A stretch of 64,000 nt of DNA from Terebella lapidaria (Eukaryota; Annelida; Polychaeta; Terebellida; Terebellidae). The number at the start of each line of letters is the position of its first letter. Positions within the stretch are counted from its first letter, which is position 1. Positions 13,804-25,526 of this stretch are shown one piece after another. The stretch covers positions 32,932,651 through 32,996,650 of the forward strand of contig OX424558.1 in the NCBI GenBank assembly GCA_949152475.1. The letters run 5' to 3'. The position numbers and the translations under genes were made by a program. The notes beneath the pieces are model-generated. The model worked only from the letters and a program-made list of their open reading frames with translations, searched no databases and had not been told where the DNA came from.

Positions 13804-14164
13804 CTAACCAATGATCAAAACCCAGTACCATAGCCTGACTCACAGCGAACATGTAGTCTCACCCAGGGTTGTTACGCAATATATGTAACGATTTATTAGT
13901 GTATTGTATTTATCCCGAATCAAAATCATAGCAACAAAATAGGGGTCAAATGTATACAAAAATAACTCTGGAACATGGTACACCTCAAAGGCGATTCAGC
14001 CGATAACCCCACACTGAGCAACATAATATACATAGTAATTGAGGAAGTGAAGTGGACCAACATGACATTATATAACGATTTAGGGTAGGATAGAGATGAA
14101 AGAGAAAGGAGAAAAAATCATAGACAGAAGACAAAAGAAATAGGAAAAAAAGATAAAAACATGC

Positions 14165-14194
14165 CATGCCACAAGCCCCACGTATCCCCCATAG
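14165..14194. repeat. Target-site duplication, left copy (3' side of LINE 1)
   Basis: The segment from CATGCCACAAGCCCCACG to CCCCCATAG is repeated with one change and one missing base at 19,481-19,509, immediately beyond the other end of the LINE. The uninterrupted site is visible in copy A near 4,598-4,627. At about 30 bp this is a long duplication for a LINE. Confidence 0.85.
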
Positions 14195-14481
14195 TAAGTA
14201 AGTAAGTAAGTAAGTAAGTTTATTTAGAAAATGTATAATAACAGTCAATCTTACTATCACAAGTACATTTACAAATACATTTCCAAGGACATTACAAGAG
14301 ACAGAGTCTGTAGCCCATACATATACATTTCAGTACATGATAATACAATTACGCGTTCTGTATAGGTTGTAATACCCAAACAAAGAAAAAAAAGAAAGAA
14401 AAAAAAGATACACATTAAGAACGACAAGAAACATATACGAATTTTACAGTGATAATCCAGTGGAATGTGGTAAGTGCGGAC

Positions 14482-17400
14482 TCAGTACTGGCTAAACTTG
14501 TGGTGTTTGAATAACTGTTTGAAAGATTTAACACTTTTCGCGTTTTTAGCTTCATTGGGTAAGTTTGTCTATTTTGCGGGTCCTAAATATAACAGACTGC
14601 GTTTCGCCGTTTCAAATGTTATCAGAGGTATAATCGGGTCATCTCCATGTCGAGTTGTTTGCCTATTCCCCTGTGGGCGATAATAAAATAGGTCTAGGAG
14701 GGCATTAGGCAGTTTCTCATGAACAAATTTGTACATTAATTCATTTATTTGTAGCTCGAAAATATCTGAAAGTTTCAAAATTCCTGAATATCTGAACAAC
14801 GGAGATGAATGGGCATTATAAACAGAATTATTCAAACATCGAATTGTTTTCTTTTGGGCCACTGTAATTTTGTTCAAGTGCTTCTGATATGTGCCTCCCC
14901 ATAGAATACATCCATATGTGAGGTATGGGTGAATGAGGCTATAGTACAATGTTTTCAAATTTTCATACTTCAAGAATGACTTGGCGCTCTTCATCGCATA
15001 AATGCCGCTGGATATTTTTTGTGCACGTGTTCAACATGTGCGTTCCAGCGTAATTGGTCATCGATATGAAGCCCAAGGAACTTAGTAACATTAACCATTT
15101 CCAGTTTATCTCGATCAATATATAATTCATGGGGATCTCCGTTTGTATTCATGTAACACCTGGTGAAAACCATGTATTTGGTTTTAGAAGCATTTACAGA
15201 AAGCCTATTCGCTCTGAACCAATCAGTCAAACTTTTCAAGTCCACATTCATATGCTCATAAAGCTGGGATAAATTTGCACTAGAGTAGTATACAGTAGTA
15301 TCATCGGCAAATAAAACTGTTTTTGCGTATTTGGTGCATTGTGGGATGTCATTAGAATAAAGAACGAATAAAAGTGGACCTAGGACGCTTCCTTGAGGGA
15401 CACCGATATTTACATTGCGATACTCTGACTTTATACCGCTATAGTACACATACTGACGTCGATTTTTTAAGTATGAGGTAAACCACTCGAGAGACTTCCC
15501 TCTAATACCATAATGCGTCAACTTATGTAGAAGGATGTCGTGGTTTAGCGTATCGAACGCTTTCGATAGATCCAAGAATGTACCAAGACAAAATTCGTGT
15601 TTTTCCATTGACTGCAGAACATCCATCGTAAACGTTATGACAGCATCCGTAGTTGAATATCTCGGCCTAAACCCGAATTGTTTACTATAAAGAACATTAT
15701 GTTTTGATATGAACTTGTATACCCTTTTATGAACTACCTTCTCTAAGATCTTAGAAATATTGGGTAACAAAGATATCGGTCTGTAGTTATTAAATAATTC
15801 TTTGCTTTTCCCCTTGTGAATCGGTATTACTTTCGCCAATTTCATGGCGTCATGAAACGTGCCAGTTTCCAATGAAAGATTCACTATATGGGCTATAGGA
15901 GCACTAACCACGTCCACGAGACTTTTTATCAGTTTCATACTGATATTATCATCACCGGCACTTTTCTTATTCTTACATGACTTTATTATATCTGATATTT
16001 CAGATGGATCGGTCGGGGCTAAATATATAGATCCGGGTACAGGTTTGGATGTCATGTAGTGTTCCGGCGAATGATTAGACTTAGGGATTGACTGCGCCGA
16101 TACTTCTCCGATAGTGGAAAAATAAGACACAAATTCATTTGAAATCTTTACTTTGTCAGTTATTTTATGCCCATTTACATTGAAAGTGATAGAAGTATCA
16201 TCTTTCACAATATTACGACCAATCACTGTATTGAGTACACCCCAAGTTTTCCTTATATCTTGCGAGAATTCTTCCAACAGGGATTTGAAATATGTTTGTT
16301 TCGCAAGGCGCTTACATCGATTGAATATATTCCTGTAGTTAGTGTAAGCAACACTCTCTTCACTCCGCTTGTCACGGCCAAGCGACCGTCTGTAAAGAAC
16401 GTCGCAGCGTTTAGAGCATTTTATCAAACTAGGAGTCATCCACTTGTCACGAATAACAGATTTACGTGGTATTCTGCACTCTACCATGGGTGCATATTTG
16501 TCAATGATACAATTAAAATGCGAAATAAATATTTCGTAGCATATGTTTACATTGTTGTCTCTTAGGACTGTTTGCCAGTCAGTCAGTTTCAGTTCATTTG
16601 ATATTTTATGAATTTGCTCATGGCCGAGTTTTCGGTATGTAAATATTAAAGGATCATTCGTCGTAACCAGTGAACGATGTCCCATACATGTTAGTATAGG
16701 GAGATGATCAGATATATTTGATACCATTGTTCTGGACACAATATCATGACAGTTAGTACCATGTCTGACATATATGTTGTCGATAAGTGTTGCAGAAGTA
16801 TCATTAACTCTACTGGGGACGAGCGAAGAAGGTAATATCCCTTCCATGATGAAAATATCTAGCAAGTCAGATGCATATTTGTTGGTATCCACTTTCATGT
16901 AGTCAAAATTTTGGTCTGTTCCAATCATTAAATCACAGTTGGTTTTGCTACAATTAGATATCATTTTCTGGAATCGCTCAAGAGAAACACACTGGTTTGT
17001 ATTTGGCACTCGATATATTTCGGCCAATAATAGATTACCTTTTTTTGATGAGGTCTGCACTTCGGCAACAATGCTTTCGAATTCACCCTGAATATTGACT
17101 GCGATGTCATCCCGTTCAATGAAGTTAAATTGGTCAGCGATATACATAGCCAGTCCTCCACGGGAGAGTGACTTACGATGGCGGAATATAAAGTTATAAC
17201 CGGGAATGTGGAAATTATTCGAGTTCGCCTTAGTTAGAAAAGTTTCACAAAGTATGAAGTGAACATCGACACCTTGTTTATTGAGGTCTGCCAGCATACA
17301 TTTCAACTGTTCAAACTTGCTTGGCAAACTATGTATATTTATGTGTAGACCACAATATTTCGCTTTGCGAAATGAGTTAATTTTTGGATCATGTTTGATG

Positions 17401-17537
17401 TCAATCAAATCGCTATATTTGCTATCGGTACCTAACATTGAAACGCGCTCATCGTTGAAAAGCATATCATCCATCATGGGACTCGCACCATCAATTTGTT
17501 CAGTTTCTGGACACGCGTTGGGAACAATCATTGTCAT
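14482..17537 (-). CDS. LINE 1 ORF2: AP endonuclease and reverse transcriptase
   Basis: About 1,018 codons if read through two breaks. The N-terminal AP-type endonuclease (about residues 45-290) shows HINIHSLPSKF, the glutamate in LCETFL, GTDQNFD in place of the usual GDFN, TLIDNIYV, and SDHLPI. The reverse transcriptase (about 490-800) shows NNYRPISLLPNISKILEKVV, LDLSKAFDTLNHDILL, VPQGSVLGPLLF and the catalytic FADDTTVYY box. The C-terminal thumb/tail (GCILWG, FKQLFKHH) ends at a TGA at 14,482. Loss of one A in a run near 15,018 shifts the frame, and TAG at 14,569 replaces the tryptophan codon expected there. Both are single events, so the copy is only just dead. It would nick the target and prime cDNA synthesis for LINE retrotransposition. 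Jockey superfamily, CR1/L2-like; the exact clade is not assigned. Confidence 0.9.
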
Positions 17538-17968
17538 TGATATAACATGACGTTCTGAATAAACGGATAGCCACTACTAGAAACCACACTTACCAAACCC
17601 TTGGAAAAACATAATGTAAACCACATTATCATCCGCATCTTGGATGGCGTAATTTTCAGAGAAAGTAAAATCAGAATTTTAGGTATACTAGTGCGAAATT
17701 AGACAATATGAGTGCAAAACTGAATGGTTATTGACCTCTATCTACCCTTCATCGCTGAGGCTACAAGTTGCAGCGTATACTGGTGGAGTAGTATAAGACT
17801 ACAAAACTCGATTTCAAGTATATATTTTTTCTTTTTTTACACAGGTACATATCTACATACAGGTTGTGAAATACAGTAACATGCAAACATTTATTACAAT
17901 AGATGCATGGATACTTGTATTGTGAAATCAGTGAATATACTGTATTGCTGTTACAATACACTTCATGT

Positions 17969-19100
17969 TCAGTTAAGATCACCAATAGCTTGTTGACCTA
18001 GTTTCTTCATTATGTCGAACCGTTTCTTTCCTAGATGCTTAAAACCTGGTTCACAATTGCGCATCACAACACAAAGAACATTCACAGAACTATCACCGCG
18101 AAGTATCTTCAGGAGTTCGTGACCCATCCCGTAATCATCGTCCGAGTTGAAGTTTTCGAGGAGTTCAGAATCATTTTTCACCCGATAAGCATAAATGAGG
18201 TGCGAAGCTGTGTCTACATCTGGGAAAGTCATCACTTTGTTGAGACCTGCAGAGACCTCTCCGAGTGAGTTACACGTGACAGCAAAGGAGCGAAACGTGC
18301 TCCCAGACTCTTGCACCTCATCACTTCGGCCGACGTGTTCTACCAAGAAGTCCTCTCTCGGTGGAGGTGCAGGCAGTACAGGGGCGAGGAACTTAGTTTG
18401 AACTTGACCCTTGATGTAAAGTTCACCTTGTTTCAGTTGGGCACGGTTACGTTTGTCAGTTTTCTTGTCATTAAATTCGTCAACTGCAAATTGTCTACGT
18501 TCAGTCGAAGCTGGTGGCCTTTGTCTGGATACTCCATGGCGAGTGTTCCTGAGACGATTGCCATGCTTCAGGACAGTCTCAAGTTGTTTGGCGATTGGAA
18601 ACTTTGCTAGAATAGGCCTGTGGGAATCAAGACGACTGCTCGGAAGTCGATGGGCGACTGGTATGTAATAGGACTGGACATTTGGGATGGACATGACCTC
18701 GCCAAGAAAACGTCTCACGACAGAAATAGAGTCTTCACCTTCTATTTCTTTGACTATATTAGCGAACTTTGGATCATTGTCAAACGTGAAAATCAAGTTG
18801 TATTTCATTTGTTGCTGCTTGAGATCGGTATGTTCATCTTTGAGCCGGGACATTGAAATCTCCATTCTGGACATTTTGGATTTCAAAAGGGAAACAGTTT
18901 CACGGAGCGAATCTTGATCGGATTTCGAAGAATCAGTTGACAAGTTGGATTCAAGTTCAGTCACACGACTCTCTAGCGACTCTAGGCGTTTGATTGTTGA
19001 CTCAGTGTTTTGTTCATTTGACCAGTTTAGCCCATGCTTCAGAGGCGAATCCCGAAGGACACTTATCCTGCTTTTCTGAGCTTCTCAGACCACTTGCCAT
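17969..19100 (-). CDS. LINE 1 ORF1: coiled coil, RRM/CTD and IMPACT-like domain
   Basis: The likely start is the ATG at 19,100 (MASGLRSSEKQ...). A single frameshift near 19,022 separates it from the long open frame that runs to 17,969. Order of parts: a heptad-rich coiled coil (about 18,990-18,800, IKRLESLESRVTELESNL); an L1-ORF1p-like nucleic-acid-binding region (YNLIFTF, then VAHRLPSSRL and RPILAKF, about 18,810-18,520); then an IMPACT/YigZ (UPF0029)-like domain at 18,301-17,984 with STFRSFAV, HLIYAYRV, DDDYGMGHELLKIL and VLCVVMRNCEPGFKHLGKKRF. The last block matches the order of the host family (STFQA, HNIYAYR, DDGE, GGRLLHLM, VVVSRWYGG). ORF1 proteins bind the LINE RNA. An IMPACT-like domain there is unusual. 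Confidence is high for the LINE ORF1 and moderate to high for the domain. Confidence 0.8.
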
Positions 19101-19480
19101 TGTTTACTTTCTGTGGCGGGCGATATTCTGTTACTGTTTATGTTGTTACCTGTGAGTGCAGTATTGATTTTCAAGGCATGTTTCGGTCACTCAAGCGTGA
19201 TAAATGTCCAACTTGCCTTCCCAGTAGCATGCAATAATGGTGAAACATACGACAAACAATTCCACAAAACAGCTCCCGAGTTTAGCTTGAACACGGACAT
19301 TAGTAACGTTCAGGAACCACCAAATATGATCAGTCAATACTTATCCAACTGAATATCCAAGAGAAATTAACTGTAGTTGCCTCATTCTGTGATAATTTCC
19401 CAAGATCTTAGAGGTCTAATAACAGCGTGGTTTCAGCCGTTTGCCATGCTGTGAGGTGAGTCACAGCATAGTAGATGTCA

Positions 19481-19509
19481 CATGCCACCAGCCCACGTAT
19501 CCCCCATAG
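19481..19509. repeat. Target-site duplication, right copy (5' side of LINE 1)
   Basis: CATGCCACCAGCCCACG through CCCCCATAG, the partner of 14,165-14,194. It is followed directly by the remaining end of tandem unit B (TAGACCTATAACATG), which matches copy A at 4,628. Confidence 0.85.
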
Positions 19510-21881
19510 TAGACCTATAACATGTTAAGCATTATTTGTAATGAGTAAAATCAACGTTCCATCCATCCACAAACTGTCGCTCGTTTGGCGCTTTCGACTG
19601 TGCCATATATTACTCTGATGCATATTTGTGTTGACCACACATGAATGATAGTGTAATAATCCTGCCATATTCATCAACAAATATACTGTTATGTCTTATG
19701 TCTCACTCTACTCTATAGGCACAAGTGATATTGGGAAATATTGATAATCAGTTAATCGGATAAAACGTTGCTATGCGCGGACTGAACTGTTTATACATTT
19801 CTGACGGTATGTCATCGCTCTCATGAAGGGAGTTCTTTTTGGGAAAGTCGATTTTAAGTAAGATATCCAAATTTATATGACTATATTATTTTTATGATTG
19901 GATGTTTGTGACACAGTGATACCATCAGACTTCCCATGTATAAATATTAAAAAATTCTAAATAAAATAAATTTTGTTTTGTGTCTCAATCATTGAAATAT
20001 TATGCTGGCATACTTTTTTGCTAATGGAGTCTGGCGTAATTAGTTTCCATTCGAAAGTGCGAACTTAATGCAGTACTGATTTTTTTATATAAACTTTCCT
20101 GACCTCGAGATGAACAGCAATCTCTGTAAGGTTTTGAAGATAGATTAATTCCATCGAAGTGGCGAGATAATACTATTACGGGCATCACGTGTCCTAAAAA
20201 TGCTACTGCGTTTTGTCTCATTGCACAAACAGAAAGCGCGACTGGACCAAGAAGCGGCACTAATTTCTGGAATACTCCCATTGCGATGACATCACTGACA
20301 AATAATACCATTATCCTAGCAATTCATCGACTTGGCTGAAGATACTGGAGTGTTTCGGCGAGCAGGTAGTGATGTTGGTTTTCGAAAGAAAACAGGATTT
20401 CTACCCATAAATTCACATGATTTTGCGTTATGTATTGCAGTAATGTCTCGCGTGCACACACGTTGGCGTCCCATGTTGTCTTTCAAGTATATTATATTTT
20501 TCTGCTGGAGATCACCAATGTCAGAGTAGGCCTCAGAAACAATGCATCAAAATCTTCATTTTTTGGTTTCCAAGATAGATAATTTTCCGTTTGAAACTAG
20601 CAGGCAATAAATAGACCTGTCTCTCCGCCAATGCCAGAAAGCTACTGGGAATCCGCTATTATCCTCATGAGCCAAATGTGGGACAGAATTTACGAGGTCT
20701 GATTCAATAATTATCTCGCGTAATCCACACGAAATTAGATTTTACATTATTTATTACAATAATGTCTGTGTACTTCTGTGTTCTCTGGTGCAAAAAGGAA
20801 CTTTGAGGAGGGTCTGTTATTACTAATGATGTATTGATTGGCATGTACTGTAGAGTTTATGGTCAAACTGTCCGACCATGTTTAATTATTGTTGCAATAC
20901 GTTCTTCAATCCATTGTCTTCGGTTGGTCCCTCAGTATGAGATATAAGAGATTGCAAAAGTTCATATTATAATTGCGGATGAACCACCTAATTTTGTTCG
21001 TGTTTGTTATTGTGTATATTTCATTTTCTTATATTGGAAGAAAAAAAACATCCACTCGTTATCTAGGGAACACACATCATGCAGTGTCAAATGCAAATAT
21101 AAAACTAGAAATGAAGAAATTGAGTGTAAAAAAAATAATTGAAGTACATTTATTTGCAAGACAACACAAACTAATGATGATGAAAACGCATGAAACATGT
21201 GCATAATACTTGAGCACAAGGAAAAAAATGGTGTGATAACAAATGATAGGACCTCGTCATTATACACACTCCAATTACTGTGGCCATAGTTGTACCGAAA
21301 GGAAAATTAGAAATACATACATATATGATGGAATAATGCATAAGACCGTGATAACATATATTGTATCAGATTTCGCAGATATTGACCCATACTCATCACT
21401 TTCATTAGTTCTGTCACCAATTTGACTTGAAGACATGTCTCACGCTGAAAACAAGGTGGTTGTAAATGCTTTGATTATAGGTGGAAAATATACAGTGGAA
21501 TCAAAGAATGATTCAAAAGAACGTGACGTTTCAGCGTTTGCCTAACCAAAACTGTATGTCAGAATCGTTAATCTAATTCAAGTGAATTGGTAATTTTCGA
21601 GATAAACCTAGAAGTGGCAGACCAAGTCAATCACATAAATAATGGTAAAGTTAATTGCATAAATTACTAGAAATAAATAAGATCTTATGTATTTCTTGTG
21701 ACTCTGAATATCACTAGCAGGCTATAAAGAAATCCTCACCCCTCAAATCTCACAGCCAAGTAGAGATAGTGAATGACTCTGTTTTGACGACACCAGAGCA
21801 CAGCAATTTCAACTGAAATGCAGCGGCCTGCTTTGAGTTTTTTCACACGGTCAACGACATAGGCGCCTGCAGGCATACGCA

Positions 21882-21901
21882 CTATACGCACGTGCGTATA
21901 G
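21882..21901. repeat. Perfect 20-bp palindrome at the insert edge
   Basis: CTATACGCAC is followed directly by its reverse complement GTGCGTATAG. It lies 21 bp inside the left end of the 3.65-kb insert, next to a second short palindrome (GCCTGCAGGC). Confidence 0.85.
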
Positions 21902-22265
21902 TAAATATTCAGAAAAAATATCGTTACCAAGATATAATCAGGTGAAAATATCGTAACTGTTTACCAAGTGAATGTGAATACTTAAATTGAATTCATCCCT
22001 CAAATCCAAATAAAATACCACGACTCTTTATGTAACATTGGTGAACTTAAATCTATATTCATTACTTGGAAGGTGTTGATGTGATATTATGGTTGATTAT
22101 TCCTAATGCCCCAAACTCACCATATCAGTCTACACATGCAGGAATTTGAAATTTGATGAGCCTGACATCATCTCAGATGAAAATTTTAATACTTCAGGTA
22201 TTACATTGAGTATTTATTTTACTTGAGACAAAGGAACATTTTTGTAAAAAAAATACCTAAAAACA

Positions 22266-24094
22266 AAAAAAAAATTAGCCCAAAGGCAAAAATAGGTTAC
22301 CGGACAACTTTGGTTTGGAAAATGGAATGTAACAGACCTTGAGATTTATCAATCAAGGTTATCAGTGTGAACATTATGATCAAGTTCAAGGTCAAGTTCA
22401 AGGTCATCATTAGTTGTGCCATATATATCTTCCTATATGTTCCTAATGCAAACATAGGCTTTATCTGCAAGCATTTCATCTATAGAGGCAAATCTGCGCA
22501 TTTTTCGACTAAAAAAATGGCTGTTTTGACCTTTCAAGGTCATCCAAGGTCAAATTCAAGGTCACCACATAAGTCGCCATATATGGCTTTCCATTTGAAA
22601 GTGCCAATTTCTAAGCTCTATCTTCGGGCGTTCTATGAGTACAGTTCTGGCAGCTCCCATTATGAAGGAAAAAAGTGACGAAACTACAAAATTTTTTTCA
22701 AAGGGTGAATTTTTTTCCCCCATGGAAATGGCCCAAAATGGATAGTAATGCGATTTGGAGTGAAAAAAAAAAGTGAAAAAGTTTTTTCGCCGACTCGTGA
22801 ACAATTCAAAAAGGCCGCCACACGCAGACCGGCGATTCAAGGGCAACCAAACTTATACACATCACAGAGGTCCATAAGGGGAATCTTTTGAAACAAAATC
22901 TCAAAACTGTCTGAACAGTTTTTGAGAAAATGGCCGTTAAAGTAACAAGAAAATGCAGCAAACTGCGGAAGACGACATTAGAGCTTGAGCACATCATCAG
23001 CACCACGACAGCTGAATGTAGGCCTATCTTACACAAAGTTACCCCCCCCCCCCTTCCCCCACCTCCAAAGAAAAAAAGAAGCCATAATTTTATCCCCTAC
23101 ATGTTTCCAATTCATTTCCGTATACCAGGATGAAAAACATGGCCTACTTCATTCATATTACTACTAAGTAAACATTTATTCTAAAATCGATCAATGGAAC
23201 AGATACGCCGGAACCTCATTAGAATATCCTCAAAACATTGGAAATTATGAGGAATATCTGCATCTGATATCATCAGATATAGCCTAACATATGCCTTTAC
23301 TGGGCAAATTAAAATACCAGTTAAGACTTCGCAATCCAACACAGAACAGAACACCAGCCTAATTGTCATTTTATAGAATATGTCAAATTACGGTAAATGT
23401 AGCCGTGGCATCGCAGACGAATCGTTGTGTTTACTTCATAACGCCAAAAAATGTCCACACGCAGATGCCCACATCAGCCACATGCATGTATGTATGCACG
23501 AATTGCTGAACAGAAATTGTGTTCCAAAATACGCGTGATTGTGGTAAAATTTGCTTTGCATTCTGGGAACGTCAATTTCCATCGGCTCCGCCATTTGGGG
23601 ACGTTTTTAGATAATTTGAACATTTTACGTAATTTTCTCAAACCTAGCACATCGATTCATGCCTGATATATCTGTGGAATAGTCAAAGTTTCCCATCAAT
23701 TCGAGAGATTTTATGTCAAGGACGAAGAAAATCCTCATTTGAAGTAGGTATCTAAACGTTTACATGCCAAAACGAGCGTCGATAGGTTGGCGTGAAACCT
23801 CCATAAAAAAGTCAGCACATAGACATGTAGAGGGTTTGGGGCTTCGCCCCCAACGCTCTAATGTCAAAAAATTGGGCATTTTTCAACGAAAATGGCCGCC
23901 ATTTCAAGGAAAACGCGAAAATCAAAAAAAAAAACCTTCCTGGGAATATTTTCAGCTATTTTTGTGCAAAATTTCAGAAAGATTCGACCGTAACTTTAGA
24001 GATAAAAATGTGGAGGGACGTACGGACGGACGCTGGACACAACGCCATGCCAATAGATTATCGGACCATAGGTCCAGTAACCTAAAAAGAGAGA
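22266..24094 (-). mobile_element. GGTTACC-family element, copy 2
   Basis: Reverse orientation. The tail end is ATTAGCCCAAAGGC then AGGTTACCGGAC (22,274-22,305); the head end is ATTATCGGACCATAGG then TCCAGTAACCT (24,056-24,094). It carries only about two diverged minisatellite units (22,320-22,570) and the longer body with the GGGTGAA/GGCGGCC blocks. Reading frames here, including one from 23,764, are composition artefacts of the repeat. No coding function is seen. Confidence 0.7.
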
Positions 24095-24496
24095 TATTTC
24101 CATCATACTTTCGACTCAAGCGTGTTTCAATACTAAAACATACTGAATTTAGAACAATTTTGGATAAAAATAATTATTTACGTACACAAAAAAAGCCCAG
24201 TTCAGTAAACCACTGTTTTGTTCTATTATTGGTTTAAAACTTCTGGCTTACGTGAACTTAGTACATAATTCTACTAAGCTAGACCACACATGCACATATG
24301 CCTATGAATATCAACTGTATATTTCAGAAGATTGCAGCTCATCCTATTTGGAACTTGACAATGTTTTGGGCAGTTTTGCATTAAATTGAAGTTTGACGAA
24401 TTTACAATACAAATGTCCAGGTAGCATGGGCGAATACAAACCTCGAACATTCACTTTGTACTTGATTACCGGTGTTTATGTATTTCAGATACTATA

Positions 24497-25055
24497 CACA
24501 AGTTCAACACAAAATCTCATATGATTTTTGTCGATAACTTCGTTTAGGATGGTCGGATCAATTTGAAATTTTATATGTTTCAATTTGGCAAGAAACCATA
24601 TATTTTTTCAGCAAATTTCATACTTCTATTTTGAAAACTGAAAAAGTTGGCAATCTACCCCAATGTGAAATGCTCGACAGGAATTTCAGGAATTCAAGCA
24701 AATTTGGGGATTTCATGATCTTTATTCCGTTAAGAAATATAATATGAGGGTTGTTTTTTAGTCAGAAGAATCATACAGGTGTATTAATAAATTTATCATT
24801 CTTTCCAAGTATTGTGCAATGTGAACATCGAACAACATGCCAAATTCTGTTCAAACTCGCAAATTTCATACTTGATGTGAAATTAAACATTGAAATAGAT
24901 TGTCAACTTTTGTAATTTTCAAGATAGACGTCTGAAATTTGGTAAAAAAATAGGGTTTTCTGTCAAATGGAAACAAACAAAATTTCAAATTGATCCAACC
25001 ATCTTAAACGAAGTTACGGCCAAAAATCATATGAGGGTTTGTGTTGAACTTGACT
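24497..25055. repeat. Imperfect inverted repeat (foldback) of ~190-bp arms
   Basis: The left arm begins AGTTCAACACAAAATCTCAT (24,502) and the right arm is its reverse complement ending near 25,051 (CATATGAGGGTTTGTGTTGA). Both arms share AACTTCGTTTA, GATCAATTTGAAATTTT and CAAATTTCA blocks, with about 165 bp between them. It may form a hairpin; probably a MITE. No flanking duplication was identified. Confidence 0.65.
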
Positions 25056-25526
25056 TTAGTACCTATCTAATGGGATTTGAATTATACTATTTCCATCAAG
25101 CGTACAGTACACGATCAATATTCATTATAATTATATTCATTAAAAGGACTATATGCCCCGGATGATGATTATCACTTCATGTATCTTATTGTCTGTTCAT
25201 ACGTTCATAGCACTGGCAAGGCTGTATAAACAGACACATGTGAGTATTGACTTAGGGCCGACAGACAAGAAATTCACATTTCTCTTACACCAGTGTACAC
25301 ATACATGAGTTATGCGGACACATGATAGAGCATCAATAGTTAGTTGATCATCCATCTCTGTATGAACGTACCTGGCCTAGCATCACAGTAGGGATATGCG
25401 ATAAAATGATGATAAACGTAGGTAACATATAAATATTCCTTGCTATATTCATGGGACTAGGACTGAAAACTCATCGAGTGACTCCCTTCAGTAGTCTCAA
25501 CGAGTGCCCTTGGTCAACGACATTGA

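Larger units (their letters stand above)
14195..19480 (-). mobile_element. Near full-length CR1/Jockey-like LINE 1
   Basis: This 5,286-bp element lies between the two copies of a target-site duplication. It has a 3' tail of seven ACTT units (14,195-14,222 on the plus strand as TAAG), a 3' UTR, ORF2 (endonuclease plus reverse transcriptase), a 430-bp spacer, ORF1, and a 5' leader of about 380 bp (19,101-19,480). Only three coding breaks are visible: a frameshift in ORF1 near 19,022, a one-base loss in an A-run of ORF2 near 15,018, and one in-frame TAG at 14,569. The few breaks and clean target duplication imply a recent insertion. Confidence 0.88.
8927..19563 (+). repeat. Tandem unit copy B (5.3 kb plus a 5.3-kb LINE insert)
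   Basis: The unit starts near CATCCACAAACTGTCG at 8,941. The same start recurs at 19,564 for copy C, immediately after copy B's end (AGCATTATTTGTAATGAG at 19,529), so B and C are head to tail. Removing the LINE at 14,195-19,480 and one target-site copy leaves about 5.3 kb. Positions 9,486-14,194 follow copy A almost base for base. Relative to C it carries the extra 1.2-kb internal duplication and a short retroposon at about 9,165-9,330. Confidence 0.85.
21861..25511. mobile_element. 3.65-kb insert of unknown class in copy C
   Basis: It is flanked by 12-bp direct repeats (GGTCAACGACAT at 21,849-21,860 and 25,512-25,523) and absent from A and B. The left end is GC-rich and palindromic. It contains a GGTTACC-family copy (22,266-24,094) and a foldback repeat (24,497-25,055). 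No transposase or reverse transcriptase frame is recognisable, so its class is unknown. Confidence 0.55.

Noticed and set aside
15859-18917. Plus-strand open frames across LINE 1
   Set aside because: They are shadows of the minus-strand ORF1 and ORF2, with no domain resemblance.
23764-24237. 157-codon frame starting MPKRASIGWRETSIK
   Set aside because: It lies across a GGTTACC-family copy and its edge; the peptide matches repeat sequence in other frames elsewhere and shows no domain.
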